DNA from: Saprospiraceae bacterium
GTDB lineage: Bacteria > Bacteroidota > Bacteroidia > Chitinophagales > Saprospiraceae
Assembly (NCBI GenBank): GCA_016706365.1
Contig: JADJJU010000008.1
Location: 124,001 to 188,000 of the forward strand
Direction of reading: 5' to 3'
DNA: 64,000 bases
In this document: piece after piece, positions 16,933 through 28,226 of the stretch
How the letters are laid out: every line of letters begins with the position of its first letter
Numbering within the stretch: position 1 is the first letter of the stretch
The notes under the pieces: generated by a model
What the model was told of the DNA's origin: nothing
Databases searched by the model: none
What the model saw: the letters and a program-made list of their open reading frames with translations, nothing else
Made by a program: the position numbers and the translations under genes

Positions 16933-19356
16933 ATGAGAATGCTGATTTGTTTTCTACTCATCTCCTTCAGGTTAATCCTGCCCAATGCACAGACTTCACT
17001 AAAGTACCAGACTCCTCCTGCTGAAATTGTGGCACTTATCGACGGACCTAAAAATCCCTCAGTAATGATCAGTCCGGATAAAAAAAGAATGCTATTAATC
17101 GAGCAATCTGATTTTCCATCTATAGAAGAGCTTGCAGAGGAAGAATTGAGATTGGCAGGAATCAGGATTAATCCCAGAAATTTCGGGCCTTCAAGAGCCA
17201 ATTACTCCACCGGGATCAGCTACATGAATTTATCAGACCTTAAAGAAGTCAAAATAAATGGACTACCTGCAGTATTGCGAATGAGCAGTCTGAGTTTCAA
17301 CAACTCGGGAAGTATGCTCGCATTTTTGCAGTCAGAAGAATCTGAACTTCAGTTGTGGGTAATCGATTTTGCAACAAATCAAGCAAGAAAAATTGGGACT
17401 AATCTCAATCAGGCCATGGGTAAAAGCTTTACCTGGCTGGACGATATCACAATCGTCGGAAAGGAAGTAAATGTGCTTAAATCAAATGTCCCTTCCTCCA
17501 AAGAGATTCCTGATGGCCCGGTCATTCAGGAATCAAGTGGTAAGGCCGCTCCAGCCAGAACTTTCCAGGATCTTTTGAAAAATCCCGCTGATGAGGCTAT
17601 GTTTAGCCACTATACCAGTTCCAGACTTGTGAAGTGGAATGCAATAAGTGGGGAGAAAATATCATTGAATGTTGAAGGTGCAATTAGTAGTTTTCAGCCT
17701 TCTCCTGATGGTAACTTCATTCTTGTATCAAATATAAATAAGCCTTTTTCCTACCTGGTGCCTTACTCATTATTTCCTGCTACTATTAAGGTTTATGACA
17801 AAAATGGACTATTGATTCAGAAAATTCATGATAGCCCGCTGGCAGAAAATATCCCTAAAGGCTTCAACGCCACTGTGGCAGGAAAAAGGAGCATCTACTG
17901 GAGAGCAGATAAACCATCTATGCTTTACTGGGTGGAGGCTCAGGATGGTGGTGATCCCAATAAGGAAGCAGCTATCAGGGATAAGGTATTTATGCAAAAT
18001 ATCCCCAATGGTGCGATAGTAGATGGCCCGGTTACCGCTCTCAGATATGGCGGTGTTACCTGGGGTAATGATAATATGGCATTACTCACTGAAAGCTGGT
18101 GGGCCACCAGAAAAACTAAAACTACCATGTGGAATCCATCTATTCCGGCACAGGGCGGTAAGGTGATATTTGACAGAAGTTATGAGGACAAGTACAGTGA
18201 TCCCGGTTCATTCCTTACAGAGCCTAATCAAAACGGATGGAATGTGCTTGCTACAAGTACCAATAAAAAGTTTTTGTATCTGAGTGGGATGGGGGCATCT
18301 CCGGAAGGCAATCAGCCTTTCATCGATCAATATGAAATCAGTAATGCTAAAACTAAAAGATTGTGGCAATCTCAGGCACCATATTATGAAGTGCCGGTAA
18401 CGCCAGTGAACCTTGCCTCTCAACAATGGATTATTCGCAGAGAATCTAAAACAATGCCTCCTAATTATCTAAGTATAACATTGAAAGATAAAAACACAAG
18501 GACGCTCACTGAGTTTCCAAATCCTTATGCAGGATTAGAAGGTGTGACGAGTGAAATCATAAGTTACAAAAGGGCAGACGGACTTCAGTTGACCGGAAAG
18601 CTATATCTACCTGCAGGATACAATAAAGAAAAAGACGGTCCATTGCCGGTATTTATGTGGGCTTATCCAAGAGAATTCAAAAGTGCAGAGGCTGCAGGTC
18701 AAATGAGTACTTCGCCATATGAGTTTACAAGACTCAATTGGGGCTCACCGATATACTGGGTAACTCAGGGTTATGCGATTTTTGATGATTTCAGCATGCC
18801 GATCGTAGGTGAAGGAGATGCTGAACCGAACGAAACATTTGTTGAACAATTGCGCACATCCGCAGAAGCCGCTATCAATACACTGGTAAATATGGGAGTA
18901 GCTGATCGCAATAAAATTGGAGTAGGCGGACATTCATATGGTGCTTTCATGACTGCTAATCTGCTGGCGCATACCAATCTTTTTGCAGGAGGGATTGCCA
19001 GGAGTGGAGCCTATAACCGTACACTGACACCCTTCGGATTTCAATCAGAACAAAGAAGTTATTGGGAAGCTCCTGAAGTATATAATCAGATGTCGCCATT
19101 CTCCTTTGCCGATAAAATCAAAACTCCGCTCCTCCTGATTCATGGAGAAGCTGATAACAATTCCGGAACTTTCCCGATGCAAAGTGAGCGTTTTTTCAGC
19201 GCATTGAAGGGACATGGAGCGACTACGAGACTTGTGATGCTTCCTCATGAAAGTCATGGTTATCGGGCCAGACAAAGCATCATGCATACACTTTGGGAAA
19301 TGAATCAGTGGCTGGATACACATGTAAAGAATAGCAAGAAGAGTACGCAGCCGTAG
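16933..19356 (+). CDS. Exported S9-family serine peptidase (glutamyl endopeptidase-like)
   Basis: This is a prolyl-oligopeptidase-fold enzyme with an N-terminal propeller and a C-terminal alpha/beta hydrolase. Counting from the ATG at 16933, the nucleophile is S668 in GGHSYGAF, the acid D741 in HGEADNNSGTF, and the base H775 in HESHGY. ARSGAYNRTLTPFGFQ and MWAYPREFKS closely match the S9D group (plant chloroplast glutamyl endopeptidase and bacterial relatives), so cleavage after Glu is likely. The signal peptide is MRMLICFLLISFRLILPNAQ; the ATG at 16921 is an alternative four codons upstream. It should act in the periplasm on peptides. A hairpin terminator follows. Confidence 0.9.
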   Translation: MRMLICFLLISFRLILPNAQTSLKYQTPPAEIVALIDGPKNPSVMISPDKKRMLLIEQSDFPSIEELAEEELRLAGIRINPRNFGPSRANYSTGISYMNLSDLKEVKINGLPAVLRMSSLSFNNSGSMLAFLQSEESELQLWVIDFATNQARKIGTNLNQAMGKSFTWLDDITIVGKEVNVLKSNVPSSKEIPDGPVIQESSGKAAPARTFQDLLKNPADEAMFSHYTSSRLVKWNAISGEKISLNVEGAISSFQPSPDGNFILVSNINKPFSYLVPYSLFPATIKVYDKNGLLIQKIHDSPLAENIPKGFNATVAGKRSIYWRADKPSMLYWVEAQDGGDPNKEAAIRDKVFMQNIPNGAIVDGPVTALRYGGVTWGNDNMALLTESWWATRKTKTTMWNPSIPAQGGKVIFDRSYEDKYSDPGSFLTEPNQNGWNVLATSTNKKFLYLSGMGASPEGNQPFIDQYEISNAKTKRLWQSQAPYYEVPVTPVNLASQQWIIRRESKTMPPNYLSITLKDKNTRTLTEFPNPYAGLEGVTSEIISYKRADGLQLTGKLYLPAGYNKEKDGPLPVFMWAYPREFKSAEAAGQMSTSPYEFTRLNWGSPIYWVTQGYAIFDDFSMPIVGEGDAEPNETFVEQLRTSAEAAINTLVNMGVADRNKIGVGGHSYGAFMTANLLAHTNLFAGGIARSGAYNRTLTPFGFQSEQRSYWEAPEVYNQMSPFSFADKIKTPLLLIHGEADNNSGTFPMQSERFFSALKGHGATTRLVMLPHESHGYRARQSIMHTLWEMNQWLDTHVKNSKKSTQP

Positions 19357-19388
19357 AGGGAGGAACTCAAGAATAATATAAGAAAATA

Positions 19389-19428
19389 AAAAGCGCAGTG
19401 GTTAAAATAAATCACTGCGCTTTTTTAT
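19389..19428 (+). terminator. Intrinsic terminator after the S9 peptidase
   Basis: AAGCGCAGTGGTT pairs with AATCACTGCGCTT (one G-T wobble) around a short A-rich loop, followed by TTTTTT. It lies 30 bases past the stop codon. Confidence 0.85.
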
Positions 19429-19680
19429 TAACTATCTATTCGAATTCAAGTTTTTAGTCATAAAAACCATGTTTTCGATACGGTAAATTTGTATGACATT
19501 ATTTATGAGTATTATTCTATTATTTAAATATTATTTTGCAAACCAGATTTAATGACATACCTTCATGAACAGGGAACACAGACCATCAAGTGGATGAAGA
19601 GGTGATTTAAACAATCCAAAACTATTTATAGTAAGGCTGCAAATTGTAACCCCTCTAATATTTTAATTTGACACAGTTCT
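19429..19680. other. AT-rich spacer, nothing recognised
   Basis: The spacer lies between two converging transcripts. I see no gene, tRNA-like fold or clear promoter in it. Confidence 0.5.
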
Positions 19681-22600
19681 CTATCTATGCAATACTATTC
19701 TTTTGACTTTATCCTGCATGTCCTGCGATTTTAGTCGGATCAGATACATGCCGTTAGTATAGGAATTCATGTCCAGTATCTCCACATTTGAAGCTTTATC
19801 GATTTTAAATGTTTTCAGCAATTGGCCCTGAATACTATATAGTTCCAGACTAATCTGCATCCCTGAATAGTTATCTAAACCAATTTGCAGTATCCCATCT
19901 GTGGGATTGGGAGAAACGGTGAAATCAGAGCTGCGTTCTGTTGTCTGAATTTGATTATTGATTTGTGGTAAACTAAAGCCACTTCCAACAACATCAACAT
20001 TTTCAAATGTACCAGTCACAGTACTATTTTGTGAATAATTGGTAACTACCAAACCAATTTCTATGCATGATTGCATGTTTATATTTACAGCAAACACCTG
20101 ATGCCATTGGGTTCCATTTGCCGAGTTGTAAGCAATAAACTGGTTACCGGACCGTACAATTCTTAACCAAAACTTGTCAAAAGCCTGAAATTGTTGCGGG
20201 ACTGACTGTCCATTTGTGATACTTCGTATTTCGCGCCGGGAGAAATTGCTTTGAGTGTTTGTCATTAGCTGGACTTTTTTTTGAACCCCCTGTATTATTC
20301 TCTCGCATCACTAAGCCAGCCCAGCCCAGTGAAGTCCCGCTTATGCCAGTAACTTGTGCCGTGATGCTGCCATTACCACACAATGTCTTTTGTGCAAAAG
20401 CCATAGCATCTGAAGTGAAAGGAGAATTGTAGTAGCAATTAGTGCTGCTGACCGTCCAAACTTCATTGCCCGAATTGTATCCTGCAATATTTCCACCAGC
20501 GCAATTGATACCATTAATATTTTGAGCCCATCCAGCTGGAAGACCATTGACATTAATATTGCCTGAACAAGTAGAGCTATTTCCGTTTTCATCGGTGACT
20601 GTAGCTGTATATAATACAGATTGACCAATCTGAGCCGGGGTGACCACTGTGGGATTTAAAACCACACTTTGTAAATCACAATTATCTGATACCTGTACCA
20701 GTTCAGTAGCATTTAAAGCAAATTCTTCCTCTCCATTAAAATTAACATTTTGATTTGAGCATTGTAATATCGGAAATGTATTGTCAACTTTTGAAACTGT
20801 AAACTGACAGGTATTACTTAATCCATTACTATCCGTTACAGTCAGGTTTACTGTCATATTGCCTGCCCCAGAATCCATAGTACCTGCAAGCGGTGATTGA
20901 GTTATACTTTGTATACTGCAATTGTCAATAGCTGTAGCCAATTCGGTATAGTCTGATAATGTGGCGTTGCAGTCCGGGTCAAGAGTCAATGTTTGTGAAA
21001 TCGGACAGGTGATGGTTGGGGCAGTATTGTCTACCTTCATTGCAGTAAATGTGCAGGAATTTGTATTACTGTTCACATCTGTCACAGAAAGTATTATGCT
21101 CATATTACCTGCAGCAGAAACAGTAGTAGCTACAACCGGTGACTGAGTTATACTTTGTACACCACAATTGTCATTAGCTGTAGCTAATCCGGTATAGTCA
21201 GGTATTGTAGCGTTACAGCCCGGATCGAGGATCAATGTTTGAGAAATCGGGCAGGTGATGGCTGGAGCAGTGTTGTCAACTTTCGTTGCAGTAAAGGTGC
21301 AGGAATTAGTATTATCGTTCTCATCTATCACAGAAAGTATTATGCTCATATTACCTGCAGCGGAAACAGTAGTACCTGCAAGCGGTGATTGAGTTATACT
21401 TTGTACAACACAATTGTCATCACTAATGCCTAAAACAGAGTAATCAGGCAAAGTAGCTGAGCAATTTTCACCAAGTACTATTAATTGAGAACCGGGACAA
21501 GCGATGGTAGGAGGTAAATTATCAGTGACCACTACATCTTGCATGCATTGAATAGAATTGCCAGCCATATCCTGAAAAGTCCAGGTTATGGTTGTTGTAC
21601 CAATCGGATAGGGGTCAGTGAGGGCCAATGCATCTGACCGGACACCTGTAGCTGTCACAGTTCCATCCACATTATCTGTAGCGACAGGAGCAATCAAATT
21701 AACTATAGCATTACAGGAATCCATTGCTGTATTTACATTGATAGTAGTCAGGGTGTTGCAATCAAAAACAGGATCAGTCTGATCTTCTGTATTACAATCC
21801 GCAATAACAGCTGTACCTGTAAATGTGAAATTAAAGCCGGGGGGTGTATTCGTGATTCGGTTGATCAAAATATAATAAGATTCTCCTGCGATTACATCCA
21901 ATGGGGCCACCCATTGATCTCCTCCTACATCTTCTGAATTATCTATGGCTCCATTGCCTGTTCCGGTACTTCCACTTCCGGATGCTGCTGCCCATGAACA
22001 TCGTAGAGGTGTCCCCAATGTTCCGCAAGAAACATTCGGTCCATAAACCGCAAAATCATAATCTACAGAGCTGTTTAGTGGGGTAATTGTGAAAGCCAGA
22101 GTTCCTGAAGTTGATATGCATACAGAATGCCACGATGAGTAATGTTCACCAAGGATACATCCTGCACATCCTTCGGATACAAGTCCTGGTCCAGTGGAGG
22201 TATCGCTAACCGGACCTGAAGTAAATAATGAAGAAGCGTTCATACAGTCACTATTAGTGCCACTTGCTTGACCACCCGGTCCCGCCACACAGGAAAGTTG
22301 GGCACTCCATCCTGCCAGTTGCACAGATCCATCAGTGTAGAATCTGAATGTCAAACAACCACTAGAACTTGTTACCGTACCCGGTGATGAAGTGCAGTTG
22401 TTATAAATCATAGGACTCTGAATAGTTGGTCCGTCAAAAATTTGCAGGTAATCACAACAACTACCAGGTCCAAAGCACAGGAAATAGGTATCGTTCATTG
22501 AAAAACTTGTAAACGCTACTCTTAATTGTTCATCCGGGTTTTCGGCACAAAATGTCCTGATTATCCCATTGATGTTTGCTGCATAATTTCCACCGGACCC

Positions 22601-22756
22601 TCCATTGTCTGTATAAGTCCCTGAGCACAGATTAACAGGACATGCACCAATAAATGTACTTTGTTGACCGGTAGTAGGGTGGGTGTACTGAGCATTGACA
22701 AGCTGATAGAAAAAGATGGCAATGCATATCAGGAATGGGGTAATTCTTTTTGTCAT
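19681..22756 (-). CDS. T9SS-exported surface protein with CUB and HYR domains (frameshifted)
   Basis: The signal peptide ends LVNAQ. A CUB-like domain follows at about residues 40-155 (RVAFTSFSMNDTYFLCFGPG, YLQIFDGP). Then come a Cys-rich segment and several HYR-type immunoglobulin-like modules with DNTAPTITCP starts. A laminin/ConA-like region and a type A T9SS sorting domain follow (VSPNPTDGILQIGL, ending KRIVLHR). It should be secreted and anchored on the surface. The reading frame breaks in the T8 run at 20275-20282: removing one base joins TGGSKK to VQLMTNTQSNFSRR and links both halves into a protein of about 1,020 residues. HYR modules are often linked to adhesion; the ligand is unknown. 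Confidence 0.85.
20890..21440 (-). repeat. Near-identical 246-bp tandem repeats coding HYR modules
   Basis: The string GTTATACTTT recurs at 20901, 21147 and 21393, exactly 246 bases (82 codons) apart, with long flanking identity. It encodes successive IxxCPxSQTLxLDPxC...QSITQSP modules. Close DNA identity points to recent duplication or gene conversion. Confidence 0.85.
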
Positions 22757-22871
22757 GATTTTTCTGCTTTGTTCGATAAATTTAATAAATACTTCAGAAA
22801 TCAGAACAAATTAATGAAGCCCAATGCCGGTAACAAAGTATGGAGTTTCGGTTAGCGGAAAGTGTAATTCA

Positions 22872-23822
22872 TTACCTTTCCTTATTCTTTAATTTTATCA
22901 ACTCCGAAGCTACACTGATGGCTATTTCATAAGCGGTTTCGCTGTTGATATCAATGCCAATTGGTGTGTGTAATTCCTGCAATAATGCGGGATCTATGCC
23001 TTCAGCTATGAATTGATCAAACATCATTTTGACTTTCTTCTTGCTGCCCATCATGCCGATATATCTGAATTTTTTGCCTAAAAGTCTGCGTAAGATGATC
23101 TCATCCGTCCTGTAGCCAAAGGACATAATAACTACATAAACATCCGGTCCTTCAGGAATGTGCTGATCTATTTCGTTATAATCTATTACCGATTTATGAG
23201 CGGCAAATGGATTGTTTTCCATAGTATTGAGTGAAGCTCTATGGTCCAGTTGATGAATCTCAAAATCCAAAAAAGACAGTATCTCACACAAAGCTCTTCC
23301 CACATGTCCTCCGCCGATCACATATACTTCATTTGAAGATTTAAGGTCTTCTTTCAATTCCCAGCTTTGCTCATCATTGTTGTAAGTAGCTGGAACACCC
23401 TCTACTCCTCCAAAACTGATTCCATTCTGTGTAAATGAAATGGTTTGTCCTGATGAATTTCTGACAGCTTCGATCCAATGCAGATCAGAATCCATAAGTA
23501 AATAAAATGCTATCATCTGTTCTCCCGAACAAATCATACCGGATTGATCTTTCGATGCCTCTTTACTGTGGAATTGCTTTTTCAGGAATGGCTTCCAGCC
23601 ATCTTTTTGCAGAAGGGTTTTCGCATATTCAACAAGCTTGTGCTCCATGATACCCCCTCCAATTGTTCCGGACATATCAGTTTCAGTTACCCACATTTTG
23701 AACCCTGTCCTTCCCGGACTGCTGCCTTTGCTCTGAATAACTACCATCAAAACAACCTTTCCAGCGTTCTCAATTGCCCGCTGCAATCCCATATAAAATT
23801 TTCCTAAATAATAATCTTGCAT
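22872..23822 (-). CDS. xdhC: XdhC-family molybdenum hydroxylase maturation protein
   Basis: XdhC/CoxI proteins bind the molybdenum cofactor and help load its sulfido form into xanthine dehydrogenase-type enzymes. The N-terminal part has the family features GSSPGRTGFKM and GTIGGGIMEH. The C-terminal Rossmann part shows VIGGGHVGRALCEI (nucleotide-binding) and MMGSKKK. The 316-residue length is normal. It lies on the same strand as xdhA and xdhB, separated from them by a membrane protein gene, and supports that locus being a real molybdenum hydroxylase system. Confidence 0.9.
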   Translation of the reverse strand: MQDYYLGKFYMGLQRAIENAGKVVLMVVIQSKGSSPGRTGFKMWVTETDMSGTIGGGIMEHKLVEYAKTLLQKDGWKPFLKKQFHSKEASKDQSGMICSGEQMIAFYLLMDSDLHWIEAVRNSSGQTISFTQNGISFGGVEGVPATYNNDEQSWELKEDLKSSNEVYVIGGGHVGRALCEILSFLDFEIHQLDHRASLNTMENNPFAAHKSVIDYNEIDQHIPEGPDVYVVIMSFGYRTDEIILRRLLGKKFRYIGMMGSKKKVKMMFDQFIAEGIDPALLQELHTPIGIDINSETAYEIAISVASELIKLKNKER

Positions 23823-23998
23823 TTCCCTAATTTACAATGCTTTATGAAATTTTAAAGATTTTATACTTGCTTCTAATTAAAAATAAAGGGCCTTTTGTCT
23901 GTTTAAATCTAATAACTGAACCCTGAAATTACTGAAACCTAAAATCATTCCCCGACGTATTATCTATCCTGGCATTGGTGCGTTTATCCTTGCGTGGA

Positions 23999-24496
23999 CT
24001 AAAACCACACACTGCTCATTGAATAATAAATGGCCATGACCCCGGAGAAAATAGCACTTGCGAAAAAGCGATACTTCAGAGAAATCTTGTTCTGGATCAG
24101 GTAATTAGCTAAGATAGAAACAGGTATATTGACAGCAAACGAGAGAAATCCAATCCTCAGCAGATCCCAGCTAATCATATCCATCTTCCCCGAAATAAGA
24201 TAAACAAACATCAAATGCCGCGCTATCCACAATGGGTTGAAATACAAAAGAGCCATCGAGGTCTTCAAAGCGATTTTTTTCCACCCTTGATAACCTGAAA
24301 TTACTTTTTCAATCCATTTAAAATACCGTGGAATTTCAAATGAGTAAAGTGTCGCTCCCAATGCAAAAATGCCCAACAACCTGATCCAGCTAAACTGGTC
24401 AATGATCAGCGCAGCGATTGTATCTCCTGTCATATAGATCAAGCCCCCCAGAATAGGAGAGAGATATTTGTAGTCACTGATTTTTTTTAGGGGCAT
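23999..24496 (-). CDS. Small membrane protein in the xdh locus
   Basis: The 165-residue protein has about four hydrophobic segments (near residues 12-34, 36-55, 78-102 and 112-160) separated by basic turns (PRYFKWIEK, YQGWKKIALK). The GDTIAA segment in the first helix and the general size recall the Mpv17/PMP22 family, but the family signature is not clear enough to claim. It starts 13 bases after the xdhB stop and so is probably part of that operon. Function unknown. Confidence 0.6.
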   Translation of the reverse strand: MPLKKISDYKYLSPILGGLIYMTGDTIAALIIDQFSWIRLLGIFALGATLYSFEIPRYFKWIEKVISGYQGWKKIALKTSMALLYFNPLWIARHLMFVYLISGKMDMISWDLLRIGFLSFAVNIPVSILANYLIQNKISLKYRFFASAIFSGVMAIYYSMSSVWF

Positions 24497-24509
24497 TTAT
24501 CGTCCGGAT

Positions 24510-26759
24510 TTATCGGCCTTTATACAAATCCATCAGGACCTTCTCCGGCGTATATGGAGCATCTATTTCAAATTCCGCATCAGGATTAAATGCCCGGACT
24601 GCATTTCGAATTGCAAAATATGCCCCTAATCCATACATCAACGGCGGCTCTCCAACTGCTTTGGATTTCTGAATCGCCATTTCATGACCCTGAGATTCTA
24701 AATGCTTTATATTGATCTCTGATGGGACAGAATAGATATCCGGAATCTTGTAGGTGGACAAAGCATTTGTTATCAACTTTCCCTCTTTATTGTATATAAT
24801 TTCTTCCAGTGTCATCCATCCAATACCCTGTACCACGGCACCTTCTATCTGTCCATTGTCGATATGTGTATTCATACTTTTGCCAAGATCATGCACGATC
24901 TGAACTTTGTCAAAATGATACGTTCCCCGAAGACAGTCCACCGTTACTTCAAGTATAGCCGTTCCGTAAACATGATATGCAAAAGGATGTCCTTTGCCTA
25001 TTACTTTATCAAAATGGATCATTGGTGTAGCATAATGTGCATGTTCACTGAGATTGACCCGTAGCTGAAATGCTTTTTGGATCAAATCCAGCCAGTTGTT
25101 GCCTGAATTTTGAAAGCCATCGAACAACATGCCATTTTGAATTTTCAAATTTGAAATTGAAAAATGTTCAGCAGCAACATTCTCAAGTCTTTCCCACAAT
25201 GATACACATGCCATTTCCAGTGCTTTTCCATTAAGATCTGCACCTGCGCTCGCTGCAGTGGGTGATGTATTAGCAATTCTAAGGGTATTGGTAGACTCTA
25301 TCCTCACATTTTCTGCTCCCACTCCGAATTTTTGCACTACTACCTGAAGCATTTTGGTGTTCACCCCCTGGCCCATTTCCACAGCTCCTGTGCTGACGAC
25401 TACACTTCCATCCTGATAAATATGTACCAGGGCTCTGGCATGATTCATCATCGTATTGGTAAATGAAATGCCGAAACAAATGGGTTGAACGGCTACTCCC
25501 TTTTTGAAGTGTGCATTTTGCTCATTGAACAAACTCACTTTTTCCTGAATGGCTTTCAGATCAAAAGCCTATTCACAGGAGTTCCATGCATTCTGTGCCT
25601 CACACTGATCCACAATCTGTCCATAGGAAAACTCATCTCCATCTTGCAGTAAATTCCGTTTTTGAATATCCGATGCTGGAATCCCAAGAGATTCAGCAAC
25701 TTTTGTTATGGCAGCTTCAATGACAAATTTTCCCTGAGGCCCGCCAAATCCCCGAAATGCAGTGTTTGGCGGGAGATTGGTTTTGCAACTAAAAGCAGTC
25801 ACATGTACATTCTGAACAAAGTAGGCATTCGTTGCATGGAAAAGTGTTCTTTCCAGAACTGCCGGTGACAAGTCTGCTGCTGCTCCTGCGTTTTGATAAA
25901 AAGTGGCTTCATATGCGATGATCTTCAAGTCGCTTGAAAGTCCAATCTTGAAATCAGCAGAATAGGGATGTCGCTTACCTGTCATGCGCATGTCATCCAT
26001 GCGATGCAGAACCATTTTAACCGGTTTCTGAAGTTTTTGAGCTGCTAACGCTACCATGACTGCCCAACCTGTTGCCTGATCTTCCTTCCCGCCAAATCCG
26101 CCTCCCAGTCTCACTGTATCTACCTCGATCTTATGCATCGGAATATCCAATACATTTGAAATGGTACGCTGAACTGCGGTAGGACCTTGAGTAGAAGATG
26201 CAATAAGTATGCTTCCATCTTCCTTCATGCGTGCATACGCACCCTGTGTTTCTATATATAAATGTTCCTGCCCATTGATATTCACTTCTCCTTCAAATAC
26301 AAATTCACAATCGTCCCAGGCAGAATTAACATCGCCCATCTGAAAGTTACGTGGAGGGCAGATGAGCATATTCTTTGCTTGTGCTTCTCTGGGATCTGTG
26401 ATTACGGGCAATGCTGTAAAATCTATTTTGATTTGCTCCCTGGCAAGTCTGCAAATTCTTTCAGAAGTGGCAACAATGATTCCTATAGGCTGGCCCCAAA
26501 AATGAATTTCTCCTTCTGCAAAAAGAGGCTCGTCAGCTATGATTCCGCCAATCTGATTCTTACCTGGGATATCCTTTGCAGTAAAAATGGCGATCACTCC
26601 AGCCATTGAGAGTGCCCCTGACATATGAATTTGACCAAGCTTTGCATGTGCTACCGGAACATCAAAAGGTAAAGCATAAAGTGTTCCTTTCCACTCTATG
26701 ATATCATCCAGATAGATGGATTTGCCGCTGACATGATTATGTGCATCTATATTAATCAT
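24510..26759 (-). CDS. xdhB: Xanthine dehydrogenase-type molybdopterin subunit, interrupted by in-frame TAG
   Basis: This large subunit binds the molybdenum cofactor and oxidises purine-like or other heterocyclic substrates by hydroxylation. GGGFGGKE and FRGFGGPQ (cofactor-binding) lie in the first part. GAVEMGQG and GEPP, which holds the expected catalytic Glu, lie in the last part. The frame is continuous over 749 codons except for a TAG at 25571-25569. Homology resumes directly after it (AFDLKAIQEKVSLFNEQ), so there is no frameshift. CAG or AAG to TAG would be a single substitution. Translation stopping there would lose the catalytic Glu. The start overlaps the xdhA stop by 4 bases (ATGA). 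Confidence 0.88.
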
Positions 26760-28156
26760 AGCAAATCCTCCAATTTAATCATGTCCGGAAACATAGTATG
26801 AAAATGGCTGAAATACAATTGCCTTGCCAGCAAACGCTTATAATCCGCAGATCCACGGGCATCACTGATAGGAGATATTTCTGCCTGCAAAATTTCAACA
26901 GATTCTTTAATCAATGCTGGAGAGAGTTTTTTGCCTTTCATGAACTCAGCAGTCTTTTTCAAATACATCGGAATTGGTCCGACTCCACCTATTGAACAGT
27001 GAATTTCAATAATTATATTTTCATCTTTAAGTCTGATCTGCAGAGCAGTATTCACACTGGCGATGTCCAGGTATTTTCGTTTACACACTTTTTCAAAATG
27101 AAAAAGTGCATCTTTTTCAGGCAAGTCAAATTTGATTTGCGAGATGATTTCTGATTCTTTCTTATTCAGTTTTTTGTAACCCAGATATAAGTCACTGAGT
27201 TTTACTGTTCGGAATGGAAAATCATTTACTGACAAGACAACCTTTGCATTCAAGCCTAGCAAGATAATTGTGAGGTCACCAATGGGAGAGGCATTGGCTA
27301 GATTTCCCGCCACAGTTCCAATATTACGAATTGGGGTAGAAGACACCAATTTCATAACGGAATGCCAGCCTGGAAATATTGACACCAATCTGGAATTTTC
27401 AAAGAACTCAGTTGCTGTAGTTGATGCGTTCACAATACATTCTGTTTCAGAAAATTCAATACCGAACAGTTCTTTTTTCCTGAACAAAAAATTCAGAGAA
27501 CTCTCCTGAAGTTCATCCTGATGGTGAACAAATAAATCCGTGCCACCGCCAATTGCTGTATGACCTTTATTAACCAGACTGGCGGGCAACTGACTTAATT
27601 TTTCAGGAATATCTTCAAAATAAGAAGGAATGAAATTATGATTTGTCAGCCAGTTCAAGGACTGGTTCTGGTCTTTCCCCTGCAGTTTTTCTGTTACCAA
27701 TGCAGCAGCTCTCTCAATGGATTTGTACCCTGTACAGCGACAAATATTACCGTCCATAGACCCAACAGCCTCACTGACATTAGCCTTCTCACAGTTCAAC
27801 GCATACGCGCATAATGAAGTCACAAATCCGGGAGTACAGAAACCACACTGGGTTCCTGAGCTATCAACAAATGCTTGTTGAACTACATTAAGGCCTTCAG
27901 TATTCAAGCCTTCAATGCTTACAACATGCATTCCATGTACATTTGCCAGGGGAGTCAGACAGGATGTTGCGCTGGAATACTCTATCCTTTGATCATTTAA
28001 TTTACCAAGCAGCACAGTACAGGCTCCGCAATCGCCTTCTCTGCATCCGATTTTGGTACCGCGAAGATTTGCTTCATATCGGACAAAGTCCAGCAGAGTC
28101 ATTCCTGGTGAAAGCTCTGTACGGATGGTTTCATTATTTAAAATAAATTCGATCAT
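26756..28156 (-). CDS. xdhA: Xanthine dehydrogenase small subunit (2Fe-2S and FAD)
   Basis: This subunit passes electrons from the molybdenum centre to NAD or another acceptor. The plant-type 2Fe-2S cluster ligands are C38, C43, C46 and C66; the second cluster has C104, C107, C139 and C141 (QCGFCTPGF, GNICRCTGY). The FAD domain begins near residue 195 with AIGGGTDLFV and includes TPIRNIGTVAGN. The 466-residue two-domain layout matches bacterial XdhA. It is the first gene of the operon, overlapping xdhB by 4 bases. A perfect 16-bp palindrome lies 70 bases upstream. Confidence 0.94.
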   Translation of the reverse strand: MIEFILNNETIRTELSPGMTLLDFVRYEANLRGTKIGCREGDCGACTVLLGKLNDQRIEYSSATSCLTPLANVHGMHVVSIEGLNTEGLNVVQQAFVDSSGTQCGFCTPGFVTSLCAYALNCEKANVSEAVGSMDGNICRCTGYKSIERAAALVTEKLQGKDQNQSLNWLTNHNFIPSYFEDIPEKLSQLPASLVNKGHTAIGGGTDLFVHHQDELQESSLNFLFRKKELFGIEFSETECIVNASTTATEFFENSRLVSIFPGWHSVMKLVSSTPIRNIGTVAGNLANASPIGDLTIILLGLNAKVVLSVNDFPFRTVKLSDLYLGYKKLNKKESEIISQIKFDLPEKDALFHFEKVCKRKYLDIASVNTALQIRLKDENIIIEIHCSIGGVGPIPMYLKKTAEFMKGKKLSPALIKESVEILQAEISPISDARGSADYKRLLARQLYFSHFHTMFPDMIKLEDLL

Positions 28157-28226
28157 GCTTTGAAGTCCGTCAGATAAAATCCTGACCAGACTCTACAAAT
28201 TAAAGCATAATAAAAGAGATTAACAA

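Noticed and set aside
20890..21440. CRISPR-like regular spacing
   Set aside because: The 246-bp period is in frame and encodes repeated protein domains, with no short repeat/spacer structure.
25569..25571. Recoded stop (pyrrolysine-like) in xdhB
   Set aside because: No recoding genes are seen, the position is not an active-site residue, and other genes in the window use TAG as a normal stop (for example 19354-19356).
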